Positions 27,662 through 36,366 are shown, counted from the first letter of the stretch. The stretch: 64,000 nucleotides of DNA from Haloarcula rubra (GCF_019599465.1 NZ_RKLR01000003.1:558001-622000); one strand, 5' to 3'. The notes: generated by a model from the letters alone, not told the origin. A program made the numbers and translations.

Positions 27662-28444
27662 TCAGACGTCGGTCGGTTCGAGCGGTGTGGACGCCTCGCG
27701 GTACGACTCGAAGCGGGCCTCGGCCCACGAGTGGACCGCCGGATGGTCGGTGTCGACGGCCGCCTGCAACACCCCGCGCTCGTCCCGGACGAGGAGGTTC
27801 ACCACGTCGTCGACAATCGTCACCGCGAGCGGTATCTCGCCGTCGTAGACGCCGACAGACGCCGTCTCCGTCTCGAGGAGCGCGCGGAGGCGACCGCGGA
27901 GCGTCTCGTCGCCGGTGAGTGCGTCGACGGCGTTGCGCGACAGTATGGCGCGGAACTGCTGGTCGCCCGCCCGGTCGGCCGCGACAGAGAGGCTCTGGTC
28001 GTTGAACGCGTGAGAGAACGCCGTCACCGCGTCCGCCGCGCGCATCAGCGACAGCAGCCGTTGTAGGGGTGCGTTCGGTCGCGTCTGGGTCGGAGTCGTA
28101 ATCGTGGCGTCCGCGAGGTGTCGCAGGTCGAAGTCCATCGCGTCGGTCGGCAGATAGTCGACGATGTCCCGCAGGTCCCGCTCCGTCTCCAGAATGTCCA
28201 GCAGGTCTCTGAACCCCTCGGCGACGAGGCGCCCCGTAGCCGTCGCCACGTAGCCACCCTCTGTCCGGCGGACCCACTTGCGGTCCTCGAAGTCACCGAG
28301 GATGCGGCCCAGCGTCGCCTGTGACGCGCCCGTCTCGGCGGCGAGCTCCGACCGGGTGTGCCAGTCGTCGGCGAGGAGTTCCAGCACCGCGACCCGGTTC
28401 GGCGAGAGCGCGAGGAACTCTATCTCGGAAAGTGTGGCGTCCAT
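27662..28444 (-). CDS. Winged-helix regulator with DUF1724/FilR1-like domain
   Basis: A 260-residue regulator. Residues 1-75 form a winged helix-turn-helix (ELAAETGASQATLGRILGDF is the recognition region), and about 90-255 is the haloarchaeal DUF1724 domain, related to the middle domain of methanogenesis regulator FilR1. No metal or ligand motif is obvious. It lies convergently with the UDG gene and divergently from the EamA transporter. The divergent pair may mean that it controls the transporter. Confidence 0.82.
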   Translation of the reverse strand: MDATLSEIEFLALSPNRVAVLELLADDWHTRSELAAETGASQATLGRILGDFEDRKWVRRTEGGYVATATGRLVAEGFRDLLDILETERDLRDIVDYLPTDAMDFDLRHLADATITTPTQTRPNAPLQRLLSLMRAADAVTAFSHAFNDQSLSVAADRAGDQQFRAILSRNAVDALTGDETLRGRLRALLETETASVGVYDGEIPLAVTIVDDVVNLLVRDERGVLQAAVDTDHPAVHSWAEARFESYREASTPLEPTDV

Positions 28445-28561
28445 ACCGGCGTTTGCCGGGCCGCACTGATACCGGTTTCGCGACGTGAAAGAATTGCAAC
28501 CCGTGAAAGAGCGCCACGGCGCGTGGCGGTTTTCCCGTCGTGTAAGATTTTCTGAACGAGA

Positions 28562-28568
28562 CTATAAG
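28562..28568 (+). promoter_or_regulatory. Probable TATA box upstream of EamA transporter
   Basis: CTATAAG lies in an AT-rich pocket between the divergent regulator and transporter genes. Transcription would begin near 28588, a few bases before the ATG of a 24-codon leader ORF. Confidence 0.5.
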
Positions 28569-28593
28569 CCCCTCTCCCGTACCCGATAGTAAG

Positions 28594-28668
28594 ATGATAC
28601 AGCCGCTCTGTGCGATTTTCCTGCGTGTCTCGGCCCCCGGTCGTTCCGTCGACGAGGTGGTGGTGTAA
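28594..28668 (+). CDS. Possible 24-residue leader ORF before EamA transporter
   Basis: An ORF too short for standard gene calling begins MIQPLCAIFLRV and stops TAA two bases before the transporter's ATG. It starts about 6 bases after the predicted transcription start, so it would be translated as a leaderless message. Its last codons contain the purine-rich GAGGTGGTGG that could serve as the Shine-Dalgarno site for the next gene. Coupled translation or an attenuating leader peptide are both possible. It could also be chance; conservation has not been checked. Confidence 0.35.
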   Translation: MIQPLCAIFLRVSAPGRSVDEVVV

Positions 28669-28670
28669 CG

Positions 28671-29651
28671 ATGGTGTCACGACGTACGCTCGCCCTGGGC
28701 GTGGCCGCCAGCCTCCTCTTCGGCGGCACCTTCGTCGCGGCGAAGGCCGGCCTCGACCACTTCCCGCCGCTCCTGTTCGTCGCGCTCCGGTTCGACGTCG
28801 CCGCCGTGGCACTGCTCGGCTACGTGACGCTCACCCGCTCTCGGGACGACCTACTCCCGACGAGCCGTAGTGACGCGCTGGGCGTCCTCTCGACGGGACT
28901 GCTCGCACTCGGACTCACGAACGCGTTCCTGTTCGTCGGACAGCAGGACGCTACGAGCGCCGTCGGCGCCATCGTGTTCAGCCTCAACCCCATCCTGACG
29001 CCCGTGTTCGCGGCGCTCCTGCTGGCCGACGAGCGCCTCTCGAAGCGGGGCGCGACCGGTCTGCTCGTCGGCCTGCTCGGCGTCGGACTGGTCGTCAACC
29101 CCGACCCCGCGATGCTGTTCGGGGGCGGCGGTGGCAAACTGCTCCTGTTCGGCGGGGCGGTCAGCGGGGCGCTCGGAAGCGTCCTCGTCCGCTGGAGCGA
29201 CAGCGACCTCTCCAGCACCGTCCGGACGGCGTGGGCCCTGCCCGTCGCGGCGGGTCTGTGTCACACGCTCAGCTGGCAGGCCGGCGAGTCCGTCGCCGCC
29301 GTTAGCTGGGGCCCTGCGGCCCTCGTCGCGCTCCTCTACGTCGGCGTCTTCGCCGGGGCCATCGCCTACGTGGCCTACTTCGGCCTGCTCGACAACGCGG
29401 GGGCGACCCACGCGAACCTCGTGTTCTACGTGGTTCCCGTCGTCTCGACGCTCGGCGGGTGGGCGTTACTGGGCGAGTCCATCTCCGAGTTCACCGTCGT
29501 CGGGTTCCTGACCGTCTTCGCCGGGTTCGTCGTGCTGGGCAGCGAGTCCCTCTCCCTGCCGGCACTCGGTACCAGCCTTCCCCGGGAGGCCGCCGCGTCG
29601 ACCGACGCCCTCGGTGTCGGCGAGGACGCGACCGGGTTCGAGTCCGATTGA
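28671..29651 (+). CDS. EamA/DMT-family transporter
   Basis: A 326-residue drug/metabolite transporter with two EamA repeats of about five membrane segments each. Repeat 1 includes LFGGTFVAAKAGLDHFPPL, then QDATSAVGAIVFSLNPILTP. Repeat 2 ends VVSTLGGWALLGESISEFTV. The C-terminal 35 residues are an acidic soluble tail. Substrate unknown; relatives export amino acids or other metabolites. The start ATG (28671, MVSRRTLALGVAAS) is preceded by a leader ORF. Confidence 0.88.
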   Translation: MVSRRTLALGVAASLLFGGTFVAAKAGLDHFPPLLFVALRFDVAAVALLGYVTLTRSRDDLLPTSRSDALGVLSTGLLALGLTNAFLFVGQQDATSAVGAIVFSLNPILTPVFAALLLADERLSKRGATGLLVGLLGVGLVVNPDPAMLFGGGGGKLLLFGGAVSGALGSVLVRWSDSDLSSTVRTAWALPVAAGLCHTLSWQAGESVAAVSWGPAALVALLYVGVFAGAIAYVAYFGLLDNAGATHANLVFYVVPVVSTLGGWALLGESISEFTVVGFLTVFAGFVVLGSESLSLPALGTSLPREAAASTDALGVGEDATGFESD

Positions 29652-29670
29652 GGACCCGGGCTAACCTTCA

Positions 29671-29677
29671 TTATATA
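29671..29677 (+). promoter_or_regulatory. TATA box of DUF555 gene (leaderless mRNA)
   Basis: TTATATA is a strong archaeal TATA box in a GC-rich setting. It is centred 23 bases before the ATG of the DUF555 gene, so the transcript starts at or beside the start codon. Confidence 0.65.
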
Positions 29678-29696
29678 GGCTAGCAAACATACCTGT

Positions 29697-30140
29697 ATGG
29701 ACTGCAGAGTTGTCGTCGAGGCAGCCGTCCCCGTCTACGACGTAGCCACAGCCGACGAAGCGGTCCGAATCGCCATCTCGAAGACCGGCGACATGCTCAA
29801 CCCGGACCTCAACTACGTCGAAATCAACATGGGCGAGCGGAGCTGTCCACACTGCGGTGAGGAGTTGGAACCTGCGTTCATCGCCGCCGACGAGAGCCTC
29901 GTCGCGCTCGAACTGGAGATGACCGTGTTCAACGTAGAGCGTGACGAACACGCGGCCCGCATCGCGCGCAAGGAGATAGGTCAGCGACTGGAGAACATCC
30001 CGCTGGACGTCGTCGAGATAGAGGAGATTCCCGACGAGGACGAGGACGACGAAACCGAGGACGCGGAATCGACAGCGGACGACGAGGAGACGGGCGACGA
30101 CGAGATACTGCCCGAGTTCGAGGAACTCATCGACGAGTAG
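29697..30140 (+). CDS. DUF555 / UPF0212 family protein
   Basis: A 147-residue member of an archaea-specific family of unknown function. The conserved part (residues 1-108) includes AVPVYDVATADEAVRIAISK, then SCPHCGEEL (a CxxC half-knuckle that may bind metal) and IARKEIGQRLENIPL. The last 38 residues are an extremely acidic tail (Asp/Glu). Broad conservation in archaea suggests a housekeeping function. A perfect TATA box lies just upstream. Confidence 0.9.
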   Translation: MDCRVVVEAAVPVYDVATADEAVRIAISKTGDMLNPDLNYVEINMGERSCPHCGEELEPAFIAADESLVALELEMTVFNVERDEHAARIARKEIGQRLENIPLDVVEIEEIPDEDEDDETEDAESTADDEETGDDEILPEFEELIDE

Positions 30141-30215
30141 ACGGCGACGTACGGAGTCCGTTTTCGAGCGACGCGACTACCGGGTATAGGTGTCGCTGGA
30201 GGAAGAGTAAGAGAT

Positions 30216-30452
30216 TCAGTCGGCGGCGGCAGAAACGGGCTCTTTCTCCTCGGTGGTCATCTCCGAGGTGATTCCGTCGGCGATAGCGAAGACAGCGGCC
30301 TTGTGGTCTGTCTTCGACTTGTGAATCGACGTCGGCTTCACGCCGAGTTCGGCGTACTCGTCGTGTTCGACTGTCGAGCCGGTGTCCTGTTCGTAGTGGT
30401 TCTGTACTTGTGCAAGCAGGCCGTGAAGGTGAATGAGCTCCTGCTTCTTCAT
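30216..30452 (-). CDS. UPF0058 family protein
   Basis: A 78-residue small protein (MKKQELIHLHGLLAQVQNHY start) of the archaeal UPF0058 family. The helical hallmark is followed by YAELGVKPTSIHKSKTDHKA. An upstream GTG at 30458 would add two residues. TATAA-like sequence at 30479-30486 (minus strand CTATAACC), about 30 bases upstream, suggests a leaderless mRNA. Function unknown; family members are small and helical. Confidence 0.85.
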   Translation of the reverse strand: MKKQELIHLHGLLAQVQNHYEQDTGSTVEHDEYAELGVKPTSIHKSKTDHKAAVFAIADGITSEMTTEEKEPVSAAAD

Positions 30453-30640
30453 GGTCACCCGTTGCTAGAAACCGGAGGGTTATAGTACTACTCTGACGCT
30501 GGTTAACACACCACCCCGACATGATAAAACGTGAGGATAGAGGCCACAGACGGCCGAATTCGCGTCCCGGGTGTCGACTGTCCGGTACCGGCGTCGGTGG
30601 GTTTGAAAGATTTTTGACGCCGGGTCGTCCACTGTGACGT

Positions 30641-31045
30641 ATGGACTACGACGATATGCTCGACCGGGCGATTTCCGAGACGCCCGACATAGAGGGGTCG
30701 TCAGAACGGTTCGAGGTACCGGACCCGGAGGTCCGACAGGAGGGGAACGTCTCCGTCGTGGAGAACTTCCAGTCGCTGTGTAACCGACTCGGACGTGACC
30801 CGGACCACGTCCTGCAGTTCCTCCAGACGGAGATGGGGACGAGCGCACACATCGACGAGAGCGGCCGGGCGCGACTCACCGGGTCCTTCGACGCCGACAG
30901 ACTGGGGGCGGCCGTCGACGAGTACGTCGAGGAGTTCGTCCGCTGTTCGGAGTGTGGCCTGCCGGACACGCGACTCGAACGGGAGGGCGACGCACTGCTG
31001 TTGCGCTGTGAGGCGTGCGGTGCGCGCTCGGCCACCAGCGGCTGA
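30641..31045 (+). CDS. Translation initiation factor aIF2 beta-type protein
   Basis: A 134-residue aIF2-beta/eIF5-like protein that would join aIF2 alpha and gamma to bring initiator tRNA to the ribosome. The N-terminal helix-rich part is followed by the core (NRLGRDPDHVLQFLQTEMGT) and a zinc ribbon with Cys102, Cys105, Cys123 and Cys126 (RCSECG ... RCEACG). The N-terminal gamma-binding helix looks present (MDYDDMLDRAISETPD). An AT-rich GATTTTTGAC at 30608-30617 just upstream may be the promoter. The alternative is an eIF5-like paralogue; length supports aIF2 beta. Confidence 0.85.
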   Translation: MDYDDMLDRAISETPDIEGSSERFEVPDPEVRQEGNVSVVENFQSLCNRLGRDPDHVLQFLQTEMGTSAHIDESGRARLTGSFDADRLGAAVDEYVEEFVRCSECGLPDTRLEREGDALLLRCEACGARSATSG

Positions 31046-31225
31046 CTACTGGAGGCCTTTCAGCGTCTGCAGGTCGCGGTCGGTTCGTGTGAACTCGGCG
31101 AGCCGTCGGCTCGCGTGACAGTTCGGGCAGTGAAACAGCGTGTCGTGTGTCGGCAACTCGCTCGGCGTCGACTCCCAGTCTTTCGTACACTCGGGACAGA
31201 GCAACCGGACGTACGCTTCCTCCAT
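31046..31225 (-). CDS. Small zinc-finger protein
   Basis: A 59-residue protein starting MEEAYVRLLCPECTKDW. Two Cys pairs are visible (CPEC and CPNC near residue 34), giving one zinc ribbon. The rest is charged helix. Such mini zinc-finger proteins are frequent in haloarchaea and are often regulators or RNA-binding. It ends directly against the aIF2-beta-type stop. The ATG at 31240 would add five residues; the second start is more likely because the first lies in a poor context. Confidence 0.75.
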   Translation of the reverse strand: MEEAYVRLLCPECTKDWESTPSELPTHDTLFHCPNCHASRRLAEFTRTDRDLQTLKGLQ

Positions 31226-31323
31226 GTGTGATATTGACACACGCTGTGGGTGGAAAAAGGTTGGCGTCTCCCCACTCCCCTGCCTCGGACTGGGACGGCG
31301 TGTCAGGGGGCCGCACGGGCCGT

Positions 31324-32295
31324 CTACGCCGGGACGCTCTCGGCTTCGAGCAGTTCCTTGTAGCGGTTGCGGATGGTGACTTCGGAGATGTTCGCGACGT
31401 CGCCGACTTCGCTCTGGGTGACCTTCTCGTTGGTCAGGAGCGCGGCGGCGTACACCGCGGCGGCCGCGAGACCGACCGGCGACTTCCCGGAGAGGAGCCC
31501 CGCGTCACGGGCGCCTTCGATGAGTTCGCGGGCCTGCCGCTCCGTCTCGTCACTCAGGTCGAGGTCCGAGACGAACCGCGGGAGGTACTGCTCCGGGTCG
31601 GCCGGCTGGACTTCGAGGTTGAGTTCGCGGACGATGTAGCGGTAGGTCCGGGTCAGTTCCATCTTGTCGACCCGGGAGACCACTGCCATCTCGTCGAGCG
31701 ACCGGGGACTCCCCGCCATGCGGGCCGACGCGTACAGCGCCGACGTCGCGACGCCCTCGATGGACCGGCCGGGCAGGAGGTCCTCGTCCAGTGCGCGGCG
31801 GTAGATGACGCTCGCCGTCTCCCGGACGTTCTGCGGGAGGCCGAGCGCGGAGGCCATGCGGTCTATCTCGCCGAGTGCCTGCTTGAGATTGCGCTCCTTA
31901 GAGTCGCGGGTGCGGAACCGCTCGTTCCACGTGCGCAGGCGCTGCATCTTCTGGCGCTGGCTGGACGACAGCGACCGTCCGTAGGCGTCCTTGTTCTGCC
32001 AGCCGATGTTGGTCGAGAGGCCTTTGTCGTGCATCATGTTCGTCGTGGGCGCGCCCACGCGGGACTTCGAGTCCCGTTCCGAGGAGTCGAACGCGCGCCA
32101 CTCGGGGCCGCGGTCGATGCTGTCCTCCTCGACGACGAGGCCACAGTCCTGACAGACCGTCTCGCCGTGTTCCGTGTCCGTCGTGACGTTCCCGCCACAC
32201 TCCGGGCAGACGTCCTGCTGTTCGGTCGTCTCCTCGTCGAACTCTCGCTCCTGAACCTGTTCCTCCGTCGAATTTCGTATCGTTGTTTCGCTCAT
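31324..32295 (-). CDS. tfb: Transcription initiation factor TFB
   Basis: Archaeal TFIIB homologue (323 residues) that bridges TBP-DNA and RNA polymerase. The zinc ribbon uses Cys30, Cys33, Cys48 and Cys51 (VCPECGG and VCQDCG). The B-finger/reader includes RGPEWRAFDSSERDSKSRVG, followed by two cyclin-fold repeats (LGLPQNVRETASVIYRRA, then PVGLAAAAVYAAALLTNEKV) and a C-terminal helix-turn-helix that binds BRE (EVGDVANISEVTIRNRYKEL). I start at 32295, not the in-frame ATG at 32361, because that lies about where transcription should begin. Haloarchaea carry several TFBs; which one this is cannot be told. Confidence 0.95.
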   Translation of the reverse strand: MSETTIRNSTEEQVQEREFDEETTEQQDVCPECGGNVTTDTEHGETVCQDCGLVVEEDSIDRGPEWRAFDSSERDSKSRVGAPTTNMMHDKGLSTNIGWQNKDAYGRSLSSSQRQKMQRLRTWNERFRTRDSKERNLKQALGEIDRMASALGLPQNVRETASVIYRRALDEDLLPGRSIEGVATSALYASARMAGSPRSLDEMAVVSRVDKMELTRTYRYIVRELNLEVQPADPEQYLPRFVSDLDLSDETERQARELIEGARDAGLLSGKSPVGLAAAAVYAAALLTNEKVTQSEVGDVANISEVTIRNRYKELLEAESVPA

Positions 32296-32377
32296 GGTTG
32301 GGGTGTCCCTGACTGCCGGGTGCGTAATGTTGAAGAACCCTTGCCGGGTATCTCTTACCAATAGTTAGTTCGACAAG

Positions 32378-32386
32378 TATATAAAT
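32378..32386 (-). promoter_or_regulatory. TATA box of tfb
   Basis: The minus strand reads ATTTATATA, a strong TATA box. Transcription would start near 32355, leaving a leader of about 60 bases before the tfb ATG at 32295. Confidence 0.6.
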
Positions 32387-32459
32387 GTGTCGCCATTCTT
32401 GGTACCTAATCGCACGAAGGAGTCGTGATAGGTCGTGACACGGGCGAATCCTCGTGTAC

Positions 32460-34493
32460 TTAAGCCTGCCGGCGCGCGAGGAGTGCTGTCGCGACCAGCG
32501 CCACCAGTGCGACGGCGGCGGTGAACCCGGGACCGGACCCGCCGGTCGTGGACGTCTCTTCCATCTCCGTCGCCGTCGGCTCCTCGGTCATCGCGTCCTC
32601 GGTCGCCGACTCGTCGTCCATCGTCGCCGACTCGACCGAGAGGTCGCCCACGGCCACGACGGCACTGCCGGCGGCGACGTAGGGCCCGTCGGCGCTGCCC
32701 TCGCTCTCGGCGAAGGTGTAGGCCTCGTCACCGTCGGTGTCACGGTGGGCCATCGGGACCAGCGTCGTGTTCTCGGTGACCGGGTCCGAGAGCGTCACGG
32801 TGACGTTCTCGTGCGTGCCCGGTGCGAGGTACGCCGAGGTGCCGCGGATGCTCTCGAACACCGCGCCCTCCGTGACCGACGCGTCGTGGACCGTCACGAA
32901 GCCCCCGTCCTGCAGCGTCACGGCGTCGACGGTGACCGTCTCACCGTCGGTGGTCTGGGACTCGAAGGCGAGGCTGGCCTCGATGGTCGTCTGGGCCGTG
33001 TCCACGACGGCGTCACCGCCGGCGGTGTACGGGCCGTCGGCGTCGCCCTCGCTCTCGACGAAGGTGTAGGCCTCGTCGCCGTCGCTGTCGACGTGGGGCA
33101 TGGCGACGAGCGTCTGGCCGCTGGCGAGTCGGTCGTCCAGCGTCACGGTGACGTTCTCGTGGACGCCCGGTTCGAGGTACTCGGAGTGACCGACGACGCT
33201 GTCGAAGACGGCGCCGTCGAGCAGCGTCGCGTCGTGGACGGCGACGAAGCCACCCTCCGAGACGTCGACCCGGTCGACGACGACGGTGGTCCCGTCGCTC
33301 GACTGGTCGGCTATCGTCACGGCCGCGGAGACGGTGACCGCACCGCTGTCGGTGACGGCGCTCCCCATCTCCGTGTAGGGGCCGTCGTCCTCGCCGCTCG
33401 TCTCGACGAAGTCGTACGTCTCGTCGTCGTCGGTGTCGCGGTGGGGCATCGCCACCAGCGTCGTGTCGTTCTCGACCGGCGTGTCGAGAGTGACGACGAC
33501 GTCGGTGTGGTAGCCCGGTTCGAGGTGCGTCGAGGTGCCGCGGACGCTGTCGAAGACCGCGCCCTCCGCGACGGTGCCGTCGTGAATCGTCACGAACCCG
33601 CCGTCGGGGACGAAGACGCTCTCGACGACGACGGCGTGGCCGCCGGTGGCCTGCGCGTCGAGGGTCGTCCGTGCGGTGTCCGTGACCGTCGCGGCCGCGG
33701 TGTCGACGACGGCGCTCCCGTCAGCGGTCGCGTAGGGGCCGTCTGCCTCCCCCTCGCTCTCCTCGAAGGTGTAGGCCTCGTCGCCGTTCGTGTCCACGTG
33801 CGCCATCGGGACCAGCGTCGCGTTCTCGGTCAGCGGTTCGTCCAGCAGGACGCGAACGTCCTCGTGGACGCCCGGCCCCAGATACGTCGAGGTGCCGCGG
33901 ATGCTCTCGAACACCGCACCCTCCGTGACCGACGCGTCGTGGACCGTCACGAACCCGCCCTCGGAGAGGACGACGCGGTCGACGACGACGCTGTCGCCGG
34001 TGGTCGGCTGGTCGCTCATCGAGACGCTGGCCGAGACGGTCACGTCCGCGCCGTCCAGCACGATGTCTCCGTCCGTCGTGTAGGGGCCGTCGGTCTGGCC
34101 GTTCGAGGCGACGAACTCGTAGGTCCGGTCGCCGTCGGTCTCCTCGTGGGCCATCGCGACGTACGACCCGTCGCTCACGTCGTCGGTGAGCGTCACGGTG
34201 ACGTTCTCGTGCGTGCCCGGGCCGAGGTAGGTCGACGTCCCGGCGACGCTGCCGAGGACCGCCCCGTCGTTCAGCGAGGCGTCGTGGACCGTGACGTACC
34301 CGCCGTCGGGTAGCGTCACCGAGTCCACCGTGACCGTGTCGCCGCCGCTCGTCTGGTTCGCGAACGTGACGCTCGCCCCGTTAGCGGTCTGTGCCAGTTC
34401 GGAATCGGTGTCAGTCTCGGCCGCCGCGACGCCGGCGATACCGGACGTCAGGACGGTGAGCGCTATCAGCGCAGTCAGGATGCGTTGCCGCAT
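32460..34493 (-). CDS. Exported five-repeat DUF7282-type protein with PGF-CTERM-like anchor
   Basis: A 677-residue secreted protein. A Sec-type signal (MRQRILTALIALTVLTSGIA) precedes five tandem repeats of about 115-120 residues. Each has a VxVDxVxLxxGGFVTVHDAS block, then a GTSTYLGPGxHENVTVTL block and a VAMAHxDTDGDEAYTF-type block. This matches the haloarchaeal DUF7282 repeat. The C-terminus has a Thr/Glu-rich stalk, GSGPGF, a hydrophobic helix and RRQA, which fits archaeosortase-type PGF-CTERM processing and attachment to the cell surface. Function of the repeats is unknown. The DNA is repetitive, and the plus-strand ORF across it is a shadow. Confidence 0.85.
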   Translation of the reverse strand: MRQRILTALIALTVLTSGIAGVAAAETDTDSELAQTANGASVTFANQTSGGDTVTVDSVTLPDGGYVTVHDASLNDGAVLGSVAGTSTYLGPGTHENVTVTLTDDVSDGSYVAMAHEETDGDRTYEFVASNGQTDGPYTTDGDIVLDGADVTVSASVSMSDQPTTGDSVVVDRVVLSEGGFVTVHDASVTEGAVFESIRGTSTYLGPGVHEDVRVLLDEPLTENATLVPMAHVDTNGDEAYTFEESEGEADGPYATADGSAVVDTAAATVTDTARTTLDAQATGGHAVVVESVFVPDGGFVTIHDGTVAEGAVFDSVRGTSTHLEPGYHTDVVVTLDTPVENDTTLVAMPHRDTDDDETYDFVETSGEDDGPYTEMGSAVTDSGAVTVSAAVTIADQSSDGTTVVVDRVDVSEGGFVAVHDATLLDGAVFDSVVGHSEYLEPGVHENVTVTLDDRLASGQTLVAMPHVDSDGDEAYTFVESEGDADGPYTAGGDAVVDTAQTTIEASLAFESQTTDGETVTVDAVTLQDGGFVTVHDASVTEGAVFESIRGTSAYLAPGTHENVTVTLSDPVTENTTLVPMAHRDTDGDEAYTFAESEGSADGPYVAAGSAVVAVGDLSVESATMDDESATEDAMTEEPTATEMEETSTTGGSGPGFTAAVALVALVATALLARRQA

Positions 34494-34672
34494 ACCCGGT
34501 CAGACCGGAGACGTACGAAAAGGGATTTTCCGAACTGCGACCGGACTGTCACCCAATTTGCACCCCACTCCCGCCCACGTGTAGCGGTTTGTCGGCTCGG
34601 CGGTGGACGCTGGCGAGAACAGGAGAGGCGGGGGTACTTGTAAAAACCGCGACGCCGACGGCCACTCGGGTC

Positions 34673-34978
34673 TCAGTCCCAGGTCGTCCACGTGAGCACT
34701 GCGAGGCCGACGGCTTCCAGTACGTGTAGGACGACCATCGCCTGCCACGCCGGGTCGGGAACCGCCGTACTGAACCACTCCGCCAGAAGCGGGTCGAGCA
34801 GGTAGAAGTACAGCGCGAAGGCGTTCTCGCCGAAGAGGAACAGGGCGAACACGAGGGGGCCGAGCGTGTGCTTCGAACGGAGTTCGTAGTAGTTGCGCCC
34901 CCAGACGTAGACGAGTCCCGCCAGTAACAGCATGTTGACGGCCACCGCGACGCGTGCGACGTCAATCCAACCGACCAT
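34673..34978 (-). CDS. Three-helix membrane protein
   Basis: A 101-residue membrane protein with about three hydrophobic helices: VAVAVNMLLLAGLVYVWG (11-28), LVFALFLFGENAFALYFYLL (42-61) and VVLHVLEAVGLAVLTW (82-97). It belongs to a type of small haloarchaeal membrane protein often next to winged-helix genes; the next gene on the right, 55 bases upstream, is exactly that. The pair may be a simple sensor/regulator unit, but no function is known. Confidence 0.75.
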   Translation of the reverse strand: MVGWIDVARVAVAVNMLLLAGLVYVWGRNYYELRSKHTLGPLVFALFLFGENAFALYFYLLDPLLAEWFSTAVPDPAWQAMVVLHVLEAVGLAVLTWTTWD

Positions 34979-35032
34979 TGCTCCACCCTTTCAGATTGCC
35001 GCTGATATACTCTTTCCCAATTTCAGCCATAG

Positions 35033-35308
35033 TCACTCTGCGGTCTCCATTATCTCCTCGACTGTGTCCCAGTACTTGCGTGTGCGGTCGGTCGGCAGGT
35101 ACACCGCGCCGTAGTCGTCCCCGCTGTCGGTGACGATGTCGTTCTCCTCCAGAACGTCGAGGTGGTGCCGGACCGTCTTGTAGTCGAGGTCGAGCGTCTC
35201 TGCCAGTCTGTTCGCGTTCCGAGGCCGGTCGTCGAGCGCACGGAGGATGCGGATACGGTTCGCTCCGCCCCGCGTACTCGTCAAGACGTACCACAACACG
35301 GCCTCCAT
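35033..35308 (-). CDS. Winged helix-turn-helix (ArsR-like) regulator
   Basis: A 91-residue DNA-binding protein. NRIRILRALDDRPRNANRLA and ETLDLDYKTVRHHLDVLEEN form the winged helix-turn-helix of the ArsR/HTH_20 class, with the wing at DIVTDSGDDYGAVY. I start at the ATG at 35308 (MEAVLWYVLTSTRGG); a start at 35344 is possible but less conserved-looking. It probably regulates the neighbouring membrane gene and itself. No metal-binding cysteines are seen. Confidence 0.82.
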   Translation of the reverse strand: MEAVLWYVLTSTRGGANRIRILRALDDRPRNANRLAETLDLDYKTVRHHLDVLEENDIVTDSGDDYGAVYLPTDRTRKYWDTVEEIMETAE

Positions 35309-35421
35309 CGTCGTGTCCAACTCTTGGGGCCTACGTATAACCACCGACCCGTGAGGGCAGAAACGCCGGTCACGGCACCGACAGCGGTGTGGGGGGTACT
35401 CTGGCGGCCCCCGAAAGCCAG

Positions 35422-36366
35422 TCAGTCGTCGCCTCGACCGTACCCGCGTCCGGCGTCGGCCGGTTTCCCGCGTCCGGCGTCGTCCGCTTCCTCCGCGTCG
35501 TCTTCGCCTTCCTCGTCTTCATCCTCATCGTCGTCGTCCGCTTCATCTTCTTCATCTTCTTCCTCCTCGTCGCCTTCTGCTTCTCCGTCGCCACCCGGCC
35601 CTCCCCCGAACGGTGCCGCGTCTTCGTAGGCCAGCACCGGTTGGAACTCGGGGTCGGCCGTCAGGAAGCCCTCTGCGAACACCGTCAGGACCTCGCCAGC
35701 ACGCACCTCGACGTCGACGGGGCCGTAGACGGCGCTGTCGAGGGTCTCGTCGGCACCAGCGGGGAACACCGCGACGGAGTAGGTACCGGCCGGTGCCTCG
35801 ACGTTCGCACTGGCCTCGCCGAACTCGATGTCGTCCGCCAGCGTCAGCACCGTGTCGCCGTCGTCGTCCACTACGCGAACGTCGACGGCGGGGGCGTCGG
35901 GCGACGCGTGGACGATTCGGACGCGACCGGTCTCCTCGTCCAGTACGCCGAGCGTGTCTTCGAAGATGGCCGGGCGGAACGACTCGGTACTCACGTCCGG
36001 CGTCAGTTCGCCGATGGCGGCGACGGTGTAGTCGTCGCCTTCGAGAGTGACCTCGCCTCGGAAGGCCACCGTCTCGGCCTCGTCGGGGGCCTCGGCGTCG
36101 CTGGCGGCCGCGATAGTGACCTCGTAGGTGCCCGCCGGCAGTTCGAGGTAGCCGCTGACGGCCGTGAACGGGACGTCTGCGAGGACCTTGTTCTCGCCCA
36201 CGAACACGTCGACGTTCGGGGCATCGGGCGACGCGTGGGCGACCCGCACCTTCGCGTCACCGTCTGCGGTCTCGTCGTCGTCCGCAACTGCGACCCCAGT
36301 ACCGACCGCTACTGCAGCAGTTCCGGCCGCGATACTCCGCAGGACGTTACGTCGTGTTGGCCTCAT
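35422..36366 (-). CDS. Tat-exported protein with two DUF4397 domains
   Basis: A 314-residue surface protein. The twin-arginine signal MRPTRRNVLRSIAAG precedes a first DUF4397 domain (about 40-140, with VRVAHASPDAPNVDVFVGEN) and a second (about 145-245, with VRIVHASPDAPAVDVRVVDD). The last 65 residues are extremely acidic and then Gly/Arg-rich (ending RGYGRGDD). DUF4397 proteins are secreted beta-sandwich proteins with no assigned activity. The run of acidic codons produces the TC-rich plus strand at 35480-35590. Confidence 0.85.
   Translation of the reverse strand: MRPTRRNVLRSIAAGTAAVAVGTGVAVADDDETADGDAKVRVAHASPDAPNVDVFVGENKVLADVPFTAVSGYLELPAGTYEVTIAAASDAEAPDEAETVAFRGEVTLEGDDYTVAAIGELTPDVSTESFRPAIFEDTLGVLDEETGRVRIVHASPDAPAVDVRVVDDDGDTVLTLADDIEFGEASANVEAPAGTYSVAVFPAGADETLDSAVYGPVDVEVRAGEVLTVFAEGFLTADPEFQPVLAYEDAAPFGGGPGGDGEAEGDEEEEDEEDEADDDDEDEDEEGEDDAEEADDAGRGKPADAGRGYGRGDD

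Noticed and set aside
32454-34313. 619-codon plus-strand ORF across the repeat protein
   Set aside because: It is the antisense of the repeats, rich in Val/Arg/Gly with no domain. The minus-strand product has a signal peptide, repeats and anchor.
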